A stretch of 64,000 bases of DNA from Bryobacterales bacterium (GCA_020847045.1 JADLCT010000052.1:29784-93783); one strand, 5' to 3'. Shown: positions 1-9,064, counted from the stretch's first letter. Numbers and translations: made by a program. Notes: generated from the sequence alone by a model not told the origin.

Positions 1-2
1 CA

Positions 3-1148
3 CTCGTGATGACGGCGCTCATCATTCTCGTTTTTCCGCTGCTGGCCGGCTACATTGTGCTTGTAGAGCGCAAGGTGCTGGCCGACATGCAGGTGCGGCT
101 GGGCCCCATGCGCGTGGGTCCGCACGGGCTTCTGCAGCCGATCGCCGATGCCCTGAAACTGCTGCTGAAGGAAGACATCATTCCGGCCGAGTCCGACAAG
201 GCCATCTTCTGGTTCGCGCCGCTCATCTCCACCTTTACGGCGCTGACGGCCTTCTGTGTCATACCGTTTTCGAGCGGAATCTTTGTCGCCGACGTGAACG
301 TCGGACTGCTGATCATCTCGGCCATGAGCTCGGTGGGCATTCTCGGCATCGTGCTCGGCGGATGGGCGTCCAACAGCCACTACTCGCTACTCGGTGCACT
401 GCGCAGCGCGGCTCAACTGGTGAGCTATGAGGTGGCGCTGGCCCTGGCTCTGCTCTCCGGCGTCATGTCGGCCGGAACGCTGAGCATGACCGGAATCGTC
501 CGCGCGCAGCAGGAGCGGCACATCTGGTTCGTCTTCGACAACTACGGGTTGATGATCATCCCCTTCGTGGTCTACGTCATTTCGGCCGTGGCCGAAACCA
601 ACCGCGCGCCCTTCGATCTGCCGGAGGCTGAGTCCGAGCTTGTCGCCGGCTTCCACACCGAGTACAGCGGCTTCCGCTGGGCGCTGTACTTCCTGGCCGA
701 GTACGCCAACATCTTCGTGGTGTCCTCGGTGGCGGTGACGCTGTTTTTGGGAGGCTGGCTGCGGCCGTTTCCTAACGTCCCCTGGCTGGAGGCGCCGTTG
801 AACTACGGCTTCCCGGTCCTGCTGTTTCTGGCGATCGGCCTGGGATGCCTGCGCCTGGCGCGGAAGCTCACCTGGAGGCCGCACGCCATCGGCATGGCGG
901 CCGTGGCGCTGGCCGTGCTCGCCTTGGCCGCGTTGATGCTGATTCCCGACGTGAATGCCGCCGTCAGCGCGCCCTTCTGGTTCCTGCTGAAGGTGGGATT
1001 CTTCGTGTACGCGATGATCTGGTTCCGCGGCACCTTCCCGCGTTTCCGCTATGACCAGTTGATGAATATCGGCTGGAAGATCATGATCCCCGTCGCGCTC
1101 GCCTCCATCTTCCTGAACGCCGTGGTGGGCATGTTGCGGATGGGCTAA
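3..1148 (+). CDS. nuoH: NADH-quinone oxidoreductase subunit H, 5' partial
   Basis: Membrane subunit of respiratory complex I that links the peripheral arm to the proton-pumping arm and helps form the quinone site. The reading frame is open to the window edge. An in-frame GTG at 6 and ATG at 9 exist, but the segment before the conserved LVERKVLADMQVRLGP motif is about 20 residues shorter than in full-length NuoH, so the true start is probably outside the window. Visible hallmarks are GLLQPIADALKLLLKED and the quinone-site loop APFDLPEAESELVAGFHTEYSG, both highly conserved in the family. Multiple hydrophobic segments follow through to the C-terminus. No other nuo gene lies downstream in this window, so any nuo operon would extend upstream. 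Family assignment is very secure; only the start is uncertain. Confidence 0.95.
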   Translation, partial: LVMTALIILVFPLLAGYIVLVERKVLADMQVRLGPMRVGPHGLLQPIADALKLLLKEDIIPAESDKAIFWFAPLISTFTALTAFCVIPFSSGIFVADVNVGLLIISAMSSVGILGIVLGGWASNSHYSLLGALRSAAQLVSYEVALALALLSGVMSAGTLSMTGIVRAQQERHIWFVFDNYGLMIIPFVVYVISAVAETNRAPFDLPEAESELVAGFHTEYSGFRWALYFLAEYANIFVVSSVAVTLFLGGWLRPFPNVPWLEAPLNYGFPVLLFLAIGLGCLRLARKLTWRPHAIGMAAVALAVLALAALMLIPDVNAAVSAPFWFLLKVGFFVYAMIWFRGTFPRFRYDQLMNIGWKIMIPVALASIFLNAVVGMLRMG

Positions 1149-1298
1149 GCGGGCAGCGGAAAAAATGACGCTGTGGCGGCAGTACATTTTCCCGTTTGCC
1201 GCGTCCCATGCTACCTGAGAGAATAACGTCTCCGCGCGGACGCCCTTTCCCCAACCATCCAAACGTTCCGCGCGGGGGCGCTCTCGCGGACGCGCTGC

Positions 1299-1991
1299 TT
1301 ACCGTAAGTTGTCTTCGCGGATGCGGGGCGGCTTCGGGATGCCGCGATTGAGAAACTCCACCAGCGGCAGCATGGCGAGAAAGTGCCTGGCGATGAGGCG
1401 GGCGAAGCCCGGCTTGGACGCCTCGCCCGCGTCCAGCGTGACGTCGTAATACCACTGCTTCCTCTTGATGAGCTCGATGGCCGGATGCGTGGCGGGGAAG
1501 CCCTTGGGCGGACGCTGCAGCGCGCTGCCGTGCAACTCGCCGCACAGCGTCCTGGCCGGGCGCGCTTTCAGGATGGTCTGCAACTCTTCATACCGCGAGG
1601 CGAGATGGGTGCGCAGGGAAAGCAGAGTCTTCGGCTCGGCGAAATAGACGCCGCCGGCCACGATCACCTCGTTGGGAGCGACGTGAAAATACAGCGAGCC
1701 GCAGCCGAGCTTGGCCATGCCGCGTTTGGGAAACAGCGCGCCAAGGTGTGTCTTATAAGGCGTCTTGTCGGAACTGAATCGCGTGTCGCGATAGATGCGG
1801 AAGATGGCTTTCTTCGGCTCGGTCACATAGTCCGGCGCGGCGTGCGCGAGCGTGGCGTTCAGCTCCGCCGTAAGAGCTTCCATGGGAGCGCGAAGATAGT
1901 CCTCGAACTCCTGCTTATGCTCCTGGAACCATTCGCGGTTGTTGTTGCGTTTCAGCTGGGACAGAAAGCGGAGGCCGGCGGGAGGAATCAT
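1299..1991 (-). CDS. DUF2461 (TIGR02453) family protein
   Basis: A 230-residue protein of the DUF2461 family, whose biochemical role is not established. Recognisable features are the N-terminal segment FLSQLKRNNNREWFQEHK, the central KAIFRIYRDTRFSSDKTPYKT and the GSLYFHVAPNEVIVAGGVY strand, all typical of this family. The frame is open further upstream into murB, but the family consensus begins close to the ATG at 1991 (MIPPAGLRFL), which I take as the start. It is divergent from murB with about 33 bases between the starts. No signal peptide or membrane segment is seen, so it is probably cytoplasmic. Family call is confident; function is unknown. Confidence 0.85.
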   Translation of the reverse strand: MIPPAGLRFLSQLKRNNNREWFQEHKQEFEDYLRAPMEALTAELNATLAHAAPDYVTEPKKAIFRIYRDTRFSSDKTPYKTHLGALFPKRGMAKLGCGSLYFHVAPNEVIVAGGVYFAEPKTLLSLRTHLASRYEELQTILKARPARTLCGELHGSALQRPPKGFPATHPAIELIKRKQWYYDVTLDAGEASKPGFARLIARHFLAMLPLVEFLNRGIPKPPRIREDNLR

Positions 1992-2024
1992 GGCAGTAAC
2001 CCGGTATACTAGATCATACTCATC

Positions 2025-2996
2025 GTGCCGAGCGCCCCGCTTTTGACAGAATTCGCGCAGCAGCTTCACTGCCTCGGACTCGATGTGCGGCAGAACATTC
2101 CGTTGAGCGAGTTGACGCGCTTCCAACTGGGCGGCGCGGCGGACCTTGTCGCCGAGACGGCCGAGGAGTCCGTTTTCGTTCGGGCGGTGCGCGCCGTGAG
2201 AAGCATGGGCGTGCCGTGGCTCGCGCTGGGCGGTGGCACGAACCTGATCGCATCCAGCGCCGGTTTCCGGGGCGTGATTCTGCGCTACCGCGGCGCGCGG
2301 ATCGAACTGGGCGAGCGGTATGTGCACGTGGAGTCGGGCGCCGAGTTGCAGAGCCTGGTGGACTTTACGATTGCGAACGGGCTGGCCGGACTGCACACGA
2401 TGACGCGGATTCCCGGTTGGGTAGGCGGGGCGATCTACGGCAATGCCGGCGCCTATGGCCATTCGATCGAATCGTGCATCGAGGGCGTGCGCTTCTTCGA
2501 CGGGCGCGTGCTGCGCGGACTGGACCGCCGGGGCTGTGAGTTCGCCTACCGCGACAGCATCTTCAAACGGAACAAGGACTGGATCATTCTTTCGGCGGTG
2601 CTCTCGCTGCCGCCGGGTGACGCCGAGGCGATGCGGCGCCGCGCCGAGGAGATCCGTTCGCTGCGCGACGCCAAGTATCCGCCCACGATGCGCTGCGCGG
2701 GCAGCATCTTCAAGAACCTTCTGGTGGCCGGTCTGCCGAAGGAGCTGATGCTGAGCCTGCCGCCGGGCGTGGTGGTGGAAGGCAAACTGCCCGCCGGATG
2801 GCTGCTGGAGCAGGTGGGCGCCAAGGGCATGCGCCGGGGCGGCATTCAGGTGGCGGGCTATCACGCCAACACGGTGTACAACGACGGCGGGGGCTCGCCG
2901 GAGGAGTTGTACGCGCTGATCGGGGAATTGAAGCAGCGCGTGCGTGAGCGCTTCGGCCTGCTGCTGGAGGAAGAAGTGCAGTACGTTGGCTTCTAG
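2025..2996 (+). CDS. murB: UDP-N-acetylmuramate dehydrogenase (MurB)
   Basis: Reduces UDP-N-acetylglucosamine enolpyruvate to UDP-N-acetylmuramate with NADPH and FAD, the second committed step of peptidoglycan precursor synthesis in the cytoplasm. At 323 residues it is of normal length. The FAD-binding motif LGGGTNL is near residues 68-74, the family segment IPGWVGGAIYGNAGAYG near 129-145, and the catalytic serine sits in CAGSIFKN (S227). A C-terminal acidic stretch LLEEEV probably supplies the catalytic glutamate. The start is a GTG at 2025; a TATACT hexamer lies at 2005-2010. No other mur gene is adjacent. Its TAG stop interlocks with the stop of the convergent malQ in a shared CTAG. Confidence 0.95.
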   Translation: MPSAPLLTEFAQQLHCLGLDVRQNIPLSELTRFQLGGAADLVAETAEESVFVRAVRAVRSMGVPWLALGGGTNLIASSAGFRGVILRYRGARIELGERYVHVESGAELQSLVDFTIANGLAGLHTMTRIPGWVGGAIYGNAGAYGHSIESCIEGVRFFDGRVLRGLDRRGCEFAYRDSIFKRNKDWIILSAVLSLPPGDAEAMRRRAEEIRSLRDAKYPPTMRCAGSIFKNLLVAGLPKELMLSLPPGVVVEGKLPAGWLLEQVGAKGMRRGGIQVAGYHANTVYNDGGGSPEELYALIGELKQRVRERFGLLLEEEVQYVGF

Positions 2997-5236
2997 CTTT
3001 GCGCCGGGGCGCGCTGGGAACGGCTGAGCCAGTGGCTGAGCATGGCGGCGAAGTCGAGAGCGTGCGGGTCCTGGCCTAGCTGCTCGACGCTGTACTTCAT
3101 CTTGCGGCGCCAGTTGGGGTACTGGTGCGTGGTGGCGGGCAGATTCTGCTGGTCGATCTCCTTGGTGAGATCCTCCTGGTTCAGCGTAAGCAGCATGGAG
3201 GGCGTCAGGGCCAGGAAGCCTGTGATGGCGTTGTGAAGCTCACCGGTCAGCTCGGGCAGCAGTTCGGCCTGGCGCGGGTAGCCGGGCGGCAGAAGGGCCT
3301 GCTCGTGAAGCGCGTCAAGCATGAACTGCTTGTCGCGCAAGCGGCCTTCGCGCATGCGGCCGGCGGCGCCATCGTCTGGCAGCAGTCCGGCGCGTTCGCG
3401 GGCGTCGATGTCGCGGCCGCACCAGAAGCCGGCCAAGGTGGGCAGATCGTGAGTGGTGGAGCTGACCAGGGCCTGGCGCGGGTATTCGCCGGGCGGGATG
3501 AGCGTACCGTCCTCGCGGCGTTCGAAGTAGAAGAGGCGGTAGCTGAGGATGCCGAAACGGTCCAGCATCTCTCTCATGCGCGGCTCGACGGTGCCCAGGT
3601 CCTCGCCGATGATGAGGACCTTCTGGCGCACGCTTTCGAGGGCCAGCACGCGGAGCAGGTCCCCGGCGTTGTCGCGGACATAGGCGCCCGTGCGGGCGTC
3701 GAACCCGTCGGGAATCCAGTAGAGGCGGAAGAGGCGCATGACATGGTCCAGGCGCAGGGCGCCGCCGTGGCGCGCGCTCATGCGGATGAAGTCGGCGAAG
3801 CGGCGGTAGCCGTCGGCGAGATGGCGTTCCTTGTTTGGGGGAGGGAAGCTCCAATCCTGGCCGTTGGGAGAAAAGTCGTCGGGTGGGGAGCCGACGCGGC
3901 AGCCCTGCGTGAAGAAGCCGCGGGCGGACCAGAGGTCGGCGCCGCAACTGTCGTTGGCCAGGGGCAGATCGTGGAAGAGTCCGATTTCCATGCCGCGTTC
4001 GAGGGCGTGGCGTTGCGCGGCTTCGGCCTGCAGGTCGAGTTGCCACTGCACGAATTTGTAGAAGAGGATGGCGCGGGGGTGTGTGCGCTGGAAGTCGCGG
4101 CAGGCGGTCGAGCCAGGGTCGCGGTACGGTTCGGGCCACTGGGGCCAAACCCAGACGTCAGGGTATTTCTTGTGGAGCCAGTGGTCCAGGGCGGAGAACA
4201 GGGCGAACTCCTCAAGCCGTGCGCCTTCGCGCGCCAGGAAGCGGGCAAAGGCCATGCCGCGCGCGGTTTCGGCGAGCCATTCGGTGCGGTAAAACTCGCG
4301 GAAGGCGAGCAGTAGAAAGAGTCGCTTCAGACGGGCGACCCGTTCGTATTCGACGAACTCGCTGCCGTTCAACGCGGCGATTTCGGCGCGCACGGACTCG
4401 GAGGCGAGCAGACGCGAGGCCCACCGGGAGCGTGCGAAGCCATCAACGGCGGGGACGTCGAGGTAGAGGAAGTTGCGGTAGAAGATGGTGCTGGGCAGAT
4501 AGGGGCTGGTGTTGTAGGGCTGCCGGTTGAAGATGGCGTGAAGCGGGTTGAGAGCGACGTAGCTGCCGCTGGCGTGCGTGGCGGTCCAATCAATCACGCC
4601 TTTCAGAGCGGTGAAGTCGCCGCAGCCCCAGGTGTGAGCCGTGTGGACGCCATAGAGGCTGACGGCCAGGCCGGCTCGTTTTTCGCCGCGTTCGAGCGAG
4701 GGCGGCAGATAGGCGCGCGGCGGGCAGACGACGAGGCGCATGCGCGCCTGAACGGCCGCTCCGGTGGAGGCGCTCCAGCGCAGTTGCAGCGTGTGATAGC
4801 CGAGAGGGAGGGCGGCGTGCGTCCAAAGGCGCTCGCTGCGGCCTTCCGCATGGGCCGTTTCGGGAAGCGAGAGCCAGTCCTGCTCACCTTCCAGGACTGC
4901 GCCGGATTCGGCTTCGATGCGCCAGCGCAGCGTGGCGGCCTCGGCGGGGGCGCGCAGGGGGACGCGAATGTCCGCATGATCCACGACGGCGACAGGCGGC
5001 GACAGACGCGACCAGGCATCGGATTCGCGCAGTGCGAGAGAGTGCGCGAGAGCGGCGGCGTTGGAGGCGTCCAGCCCCATGGCCGCCAGGAGACGCTGGG
5101 CGAGATCGGAGGTTAATTCATGGCGATTGCCGAAAATGTCCCAGTATTCAGGCTGAATGCCAAGGCTTTCGGCGGCGGCGCGGAGGAGGGCGTCGAAATC
5201 GCGGGCGGGCTCCTCCGGCTGGTGGTGGGGGGGCAT
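2993..5236 (-). CDS. malQ: 4-alpha-glucanotransferase (amylomaltase, GH77)
   Basis: Transfers alpha-1,4-glucan segments between maltodextrins in glycogen and maltose metabolism. The 747-residue protein is of the long type with an extra N-terminal beta-rich region before the GH77 barrel. Expected catalytic residues are visible: nucleophile D497 in LRLDHVM, acid/base E545 in IIGEDLG, and D597 in TTHDLPTLAG. The YNTSPYLPST motif near 241-250 is also typical. The frame continues to a TTG at 5266, but the ATG at 5236 is preferred because a TACAAT hexamer (minus strand, 5254-5249) lies 12 bases before it, while the TTG has no ribosome site. It follows an uncharacterised gene by 45 bases and may have its own promoter. 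Confidence 0.93.
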   Translation of the reverse strand: MPPHHQPEEPARDFDALLRAAAESLGIQPEYWDIFGNRHELTSDLAQRLLAAMGLDASNAAALAHSLALRESDAWSRLSPPVAVVDHADIRVPLRAPAEAATLRWRIEAESGAVLEGEQDWLSLPETAHAEGRSERLWTHAALPLGYHTLQLRWSASTGAAVQARMRLVVCPPRAYLPPSLERGEKRAGLAVSLYGVHTAHTWGCGDFTALKGVIDWTATHASGSYVALNPLHAIFNRQPYNTSPYLPSTIFYRNFLYLDVPAVDGFARSRWASRLLASESVRAEIAALNGSEFVEYERVARLKRLFLLLAFREFYRTEWLAETARGMAFARFLAREGARLEEFALFSALDHWLHKKYPDVWVWPQWPEPYRDPGSTACRDFQRTHPRAILFYKFVQWQLDLQAEAAQRHALERGMEIGLFHDLPLANDSCGADLWSARGFFTQGCRVGSPPDDFSPNGQDWSFPPPNKERHLADGYRRFADFIRMSARHGGALRLDHVMRLFRLYWIPDGFDARTGAYVRDNAGDLLRVLALESVRQKVLIIGEDLGTVEPRMREMLDRFGILSYRLFYFERREDGTLIPPGEYPRQALVSSTTHDLPTLAGFWCGRDIDARERAGLLPDDGAAGRMREGRLRDKQFMLDALHEQALLPPGYPRQAELLPELTGELHNAITGFLALTPSMLLTLNQEDLTKEIDQQNLPATTHQYPNWRRKMKYSVEQLGQDPHALDFAAMLSHWLSRSQRAPAQS

Positions 5237-5248
5237 GGGTGTCTCATT

Positions 5249-5254
5249 ATTGTA
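5249..5254 (-). promoter_or_regulatory. candidate -10 hexamer for malQ
   Basis: Read on the minus strand this is TACAAT, 12 bases before the preferred malQ ATG. It lies in the short gap after the upstream gene, so malQ may be transcribed independently with little or no 5' leader. No convincing -35 box is seen. Confidence 0.35.
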
Positions 5255-5281
5255 ATGGGACGGCAAGGGCGGAGGTTTGGC

Positions 5282-6676
5282 TTAGGCCGCGGTGTGGTTC
5301 TGCGCATCCTCATCCGGCGCGGCCGCGCCGCGAGAGGCGCGCAGCACGATGGGGGCCATGGAGGAGCCGGCGGCGTCCTTCCGGCGGAGCGTGATGGTGA
5401 GGCGGACGGGCTCGGGCGAAAGGGCCGAGGCGGCTTCCAGCAGGACGAGACCGTTGAGGACCTGTGCCTGCCGCCCATCCCACCAGCGCCGGAAGCGGGC
5501 GTCGAGCGTGGCGTGCATGGTGCGCGCGCGGCGCACCACGCCGGTGAGCTCGGACAGCGTGGCGTGTTCGTGGAAGCCGGCGGCGAAGTTCACGTACTGA
5601 TCGATGAGCCAGGCTTCGTTGGCCAGCAGCGTGCACAGACGCTTGGGGCGCTGGCTGAGCTCGGCGGCCCATTTGGAGTGCCAGCGCGGGTGCAACTGCT
5701 CGGCGATGGGATGGCCAAGCGAGGCGAGCGCGGGATACCAGAGCTGCAACTGGCGCTGGATGCGGCGTGTGGCGTAGGAGAGGGCGTGTTTCAGGCTGGC
5801 CGCGTCGAGGGCGTCGTAGGTATAGCAGCGGCGCGAGCGGGCCAGCAGGGGAGGCAGCGACGAGTAGGCCAGCAGGGCGACGGCTTCGCGCGGGTGGTGA
5901 AACAGCGCACCATCACCAGCCCAGAGTATGGGGAGCCAGCGGCGGACGGCGGACTGTATGCCCGTGGAGATGCGCGAGAGGTGTTTGAAGAAGTCGTAGG
6001 CGCGTTCGGGGCCGAGACCATACCAGGAGGCAACGGCCGAGCCGTGCAGCGTGACGTCGTAACGCGCGTGGAAGAAGGCGCTGGCTGGCCACTCCGGCAG
6101 CGGATCGCAGGCGCCGTAGGCTTCGAGCAGCGGCGTCAGCAGGGCGCGCGCACATGCGCCGTTCAGTTGCTGATCGAAGGACCAGGCAAGCGGCGGCAGA
6201 TCGGTTTCTCCACGCGAGGCGGCCAGCCAGCCGGCGGCCATGGTGCGCGGAAAGCCGGAGGCTTCGGTTTCGCCGGTGGCCTCGCTCCAGTGCGCCTGGC
6301 GCGCCGTGGAGGTGCGGCGGTCCAGACAGGGGAGGTCGAGGTCGACAACAGGAATGGTTTCATCGCCGGGCATCCGGGCATGCAGCAGCGCGGGAAGACG
6401 GCGGGCGGCGAGATGGTAGAGCCGTGCGCGGAGCGCGTGGTGGCTGTCATCGGGCAGGCCGAGCCGCAGACCGTCATCGAGAGGCATCCAGGAGAGCATG
6501 CCCACATCCAGGGCGGGGTTGATGAGGGCTAGCGCGGGCGTCGAGGCCGTGAGAAAGACAGGCAGACGGAGGACGCCGTTGGTGGCCTCCTCGACGGCGC
6601 AAAGCCGGAGGTGAAAAGCGGTAGTTTGAGGGAAAGTGTTCATGGCGGTGACACTCGCGACTTGAGTGTAGGACAT
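5282..6676 (-). CDS. uncharacterised 464-residue protein next to the protease cassette
   Basis: I do not recognise this family. The translation has no signal peptide, no clear transmembrane helix and no familiar catalytic motif. It is rich in Ala, Leu and Arg, with several Trp-containing blocks (for example LPEWPASAFFHARYDV and WYPALASLGHPIAEQLHP), so it looks like a folded, mostly helical cytoplasmic protein. An alternative start is the ATG at 6643 (MNTFPQTTAF); a TACACT hexamer on the minus strand at 6670-6665 would fit that shorter form. It lies 54 bases after the 90-residue ORF and 45 bases before malQ, all on the minus strand, so it could belong either to the protease cassette or to a malQ unit. 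Coding status is well supported; function is unknown. Confidence 0.7.
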   Translation of the reverse strand: MSYTQVASVTAMNTFPQTTAFHLRLCAVEEATNGVLRLPVFLTASTPALALINPALDVGMLSWMPLDDGLRLGLPDDSHHALRARLYHLAARRLPALLHARMPGDETIPVVDLDLPCLDRRTSTARQAHWSEATGETEASGFPRTMAAGWLAASRGETDLPPLAWSFDQQLNGACARALLTPLLEAYGACDPLPEWPASAFFHARYDVTLHGSAVASWYGLGPERAYDFFKHLSRISTGIQSAVRRWLPILWAGDGALFHHPREAVALLAYSSLPPLLARSRRCYTYDALDAASLKHALSYATRRIQRQLQLWYPALASLGHPIAEQLHPRWHSKWAAELSQRPKRLCTLLANEAWLIDQYVNFAAGFHEHATLSELTGVVRRARTMHATLDARFRRWWDGRQAQVLNGLVLLEAASALSPEPVRLTITLRRKDAAGSSMAPIVLRASRGAAAPDEDAQNHTAA

Positions 6677-6730
6677 GAACGAGGAAAAACGGATGGGAGG
6701 GGAGCGTGGCGCGGCAGGGGAAGCGCAGTG

Positions 6731-7003
6731 CTAAATGATGGCCGACTGCCGGGTTGCGCCGGGGCGCGAAATTTTTTTTCCGGTCTGTGACCGTGTGCGC
6801 GCCAGGAAGCCGTTTACGTCGCCGAGCGAGGCGAACAGGCCGCGGAAGTGCGGGCCCGTGCGGCGGGGCAGGCGGCGCGCAGGACGGAAATCGCGCGCCG
6901 AGAACAGGCTGGACAGGGCGATGACGGCAACGCCCATGGGCCTGTATTCATGCGTGCCGGCGGCCCAGGCGGTGTCGTCGTTGGTCCAAAGCGCGAAGCC
7001 CAT
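6731..7003 (-). CDS. small 90-residue protein downstream of the CHAT protease
   Basis: A short ORF starting at ATG 7003, 60 bases after the CHAT gene stop. GGAAG lies about 7 bases before the ATG, and an in-frame stop 15 bases upstream rules out a longer form. Codons 1 to about 75 have almost exclusively G or C in third position, as in neighbouring genes, which argues it is translated. The product has an acidic/aromatic N-terminus (ALWTNDDTAW), a short hydrophobic stretch (MGVAVIALSSLF, about residues 23-34) and an Arg-rich middle (ARDFRPARRLPRRTG). I recognise no family. Its position after two proteases makes it a candidate substrate, inhibitor or effector, which is inference only. Confidence 0.5.
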   Translation of the reverse strand: MGFALWTNDDTAWAAGTHEYRPMGVAVIALSSLFSARDFRPARRLPRRTGPHFRGLFASLGDVNGFLARTRSQTGKKISRPGATRQSAII

Positions 7004-7063
7004 GGGAAGCTTCCATCATAACGGGACGGAGATGACGGGGCGGAGGTAATGGGGACGCCGCCG

Positions 7064-9064
7064 CTAATACTGGCGCACAGGGGGAAGGGCCGAGAGCGCG
7101 GCCGCCAGTGGCTGTTCGATGGCGGCGATGGAGGCGGCCGTGCCGTACCAGTCCTGATAGCGGAGGAGCTGACGGCGCAGGAAGTAGGCATCGGCGGAGG
7201 CGGCCCCGGCCAGCGCGGCGAGTTCGGCGGCGTAGCCGCGGGCGCGCGCGGCGCAGCGGGCGGCGGAGAGCCTGAAGGGCGGCGGCGAGAGCAGAGGCAG
7301 CAGGACGTGGAGCTCGGCGAGGTTGCCGAGCGCCCAGATGCGCCGCTGTTCGCCGTGGCCATGCAGGTCAGCCAGCGAGAGCGTATGAGCGAGGGTCCAG
7401 AGCGCGGACGGGCGAGTGTGTTCCTGGTGTTCCTCGAAGATGAGCGAGGCGGCGTCTCCGGCGAGCGTGAGGCGCCGGAGGATGAGATCCAGAGAAAGAA
7501 ACTGGACGAGGGCCCACGAAGAGTGCCGGTTCAGCTCGAAGGCATCCCAGTAGTGGCGTCGGCTGAAGTTCAACAGGTTCCGGGATTGCGCGGCGTAGCC
7601 GGACGCGTTGGCCGGGTCGAGCGCGGAAAAGTAAAAGTACGCCTGGGCGCAGCGCTTTTCCGTGGCGGCCAGTTTGCCGGCGATGGTGTCGCGGCCGCTC
7701 CCGGCGGAGTGGAAGAGAGCATCCAGGCGGCGGCGTCCTTCCTCCATGCGGGCGGTGGCTTCGGCGAGCATGTGCAGGCGCGGAGTTCCGGATGGCGGGC
7801 CGGGGGCCATGCCGGCCATCACGAAGTCGGCGAAGGAGAGGGCGGCCTCCATACTCGCGCAGGTTTGGTTCCGGTGGGCCTGTGCGAGCCAGGATTCGAG
7901 GTTTTCGGGAAGCGCCGCGTAGGCCGTGATGCTGGCCCAGTCGTGGGTGTCCGGATACAGGGTGTGGAGGCGGCGGCGCAGAGTGTTCAGAGCGATGCGC
8001 GGGTCGGTGGCCCAGAGGAGGGCTTCGGAGAGGATGTTGACGAAGTCGAGCGAGGCCGCGGTGGAGAGAGGGAACTGGCTGCCGGCGACGAAGGGGATGC
8101 CGGCCAGGTGGAGCGCGTGGGCGGCGCTGCCGCCGAGGGCGAGTACGCCGCCTTGCCGCGCGCTGTCGCAACTGGCAATGGTGACGGCGAGAGGGCGCCA
8201 GGGATGGCCGCCGGTTTGCACGGGGCACAGCGCGGTGGCCAGACGCTCGCCGCTGACGGCGTCGGCTGGACCGTGGGGGTTCATTCTGTCGTGCAAGGCG
8301 AGGCCGAAGCGGACGTCGAAGCCCTCTTCGTACTGGATGCCGTGGGCGAGGATGTGGACGTGGGTGAACCGCTCGCGCGAGCAGATTTGTTCGATCTCCT
8401 CGCAGGTGGCCTGGGGCAGGACGTGGAGCAGCGCGGCGTGGCGTTCGTCTGCGGGGGCCGAGTAGTTGGCCCATGGCTCGAGCTGGTTCCGGAGCGCGGC
8501 GAGGTGCTCCTCGAAGGGGATGGGGCCGGCGCCGGCGGGGGAGGCCGCGATGAACAGCACCTTGGGACGGCCGGGCCAGGGCGGTGACTGTGCGGCCACG
8601 CGGCGCACCTCGCGCGTGAGACAGACGGGGTTCTGCAACTGGAGCAGGAGCGGCTGGCCGGCGCCGGGGAACCCAGCGGGCGAAAGGGCGAGTTCAAAGG
8701 GCAGCAGGGCGAGCTCGGAAGCCGAGAGAACCATGCGGAGATGAACGGCGCGGCTTTCGTCCGCCGTGTGAGAAGCGTTGGCGCCGCCCGCGCGGCCGCG
8801 GTTCATCCCGGCGACCAGTCCGGGAACGCCGCCCAGGAGATCGCCGAGCGTCCGGGCGGTGTCGCGCGCCTGAAAGGCCCGGGGGCCGGGCTCGTCCTGA
8901 TAGGCGAGGGCGCGGAGGCGGTGCAGGAACTGGTTGTGCTCGAAGGGGATTTGGAGCGAGGTGGCGGGATGGTTTTCGCACAGGGCCAGGTACGGGGTGA
9001 GGGGCGAGAGGAGCTGGTTGTGCGGTGGACCGTGCCGCAACAATTCAAAGGTGATTTGTTTCAA
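7064..9064 (-). CDS. CHAT-domain (caspase-like) cysteine protease
   Basis: A 666-residue protein with a caspase HetF-associated (CHAT) peptidase domain in its middle part. The dyad is visible: H241 in HVHILAHG and C299 in VTIASCDSARQGG. Upstream is the family motif ELALLPFELA (about 117-126), a CHAT counterpart of LPWELL. About 300 further residues look helical and may form a TPR-like partner-binding region. The frame runs upstream to 9175, but that would overlap the subtilase gene by 100 bases. I choose the TTG at 9064 because AAGGA lies about 7 bases before it and it begins 10 bases after the subtilase stop, whose TAA is part of the ribosome site. Tight coupling implies co-expression. No signal peptide, so probably cytosolic. 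Substrate unknown. Confidence 0.85.
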   Translation of the reverse strand: MKQITFELLRHGPPHNQLLSPLTPYLALCENHPATSLQIPFEHNQFLHRLRALAYQDEPGPRAFQARDTARTLGDLLGGVPGLVAGMNRGRAGGANASHTADESRAVHLRMVLSASELALLPFELALSPAGFPGAGQPLLLQLQNPVCLTREVRRVAAQSPPWPGRPKVLFIAASPAGAGPIPFEEHLAALRNQLEPWANYSAPADERHAALLHVLPQATCEEIEQICSRERFTHVHILAHGIQYEEGFDVRFGLALHDRMNPHGPADAVSGERLATALCPVQTGGHPWRPLAVTIASCDSARQGGVLALGGSAAHALHLAGIPFVAGSQFPLSTAASLDFVNILSEALLWATDPRIALNTLRRRLHTLYPDTHDWASITAYAALPENLESWLAQAHRNQTCASMEAALSFADFVMAGMAPGPPSGTPRLHMLAEATARMEEGRRRLDALFHSAGSGRDTIAGKLAATEKRCAQAYFYFSALDPANASGYAAQSRNLLNFSRRHYWDAFELNRHSSWALVQFLSLDLILRRLTLAGDAASLIFEEHQEHTRPSALWTLAHTLSLADLHGHGEQRRIWALGNLAELHVLLPLLSPPPFRLSAARCAARARGYAAELAALAGAASADAYFLRRQLLRYQDWYGTAASIAAIEQPLAAALSALPPVRQY

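Noticed and set aside
387..1262. Long open frame antisense to nuoH
   Set aside because: His/Gln/Arg-rich, low-complexity translation typical of shadow frames in high-GC genes, with no motif and fully overlapping a certain gene.
1149..1298. RNA gene or riboswitch in the nuoH-DUF2461 gap
   Set aside because: No cloverleaf, conserved riboswitch core or terminator is visible in these 150 bases.
3125..4315. 396-codon open frame antisense to malQ
   Set aside because: Translation is Gly/Ala/Glu biased without any domain, and malQ catalytic motifs are intact on the other strand.
5282..7003. Bacterial gasdermin beside the CHAT protease
   Set aside because: Considered because gasdermins sit near CHAT and subtilase genes, but neither the 90-residue nor the 464-residue protein shows the expected length or a beta-rich pore-forming pattern with a C-terminal inhibitory peptide.
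6814..7362. 182-codon minus-strand frame overlapping the CHAT gene end and the small ORF
   Set aside because: Ser/Pro/Thr-rich out-of-frame translation; the alternative 90-residue ORF has better codon use and start.
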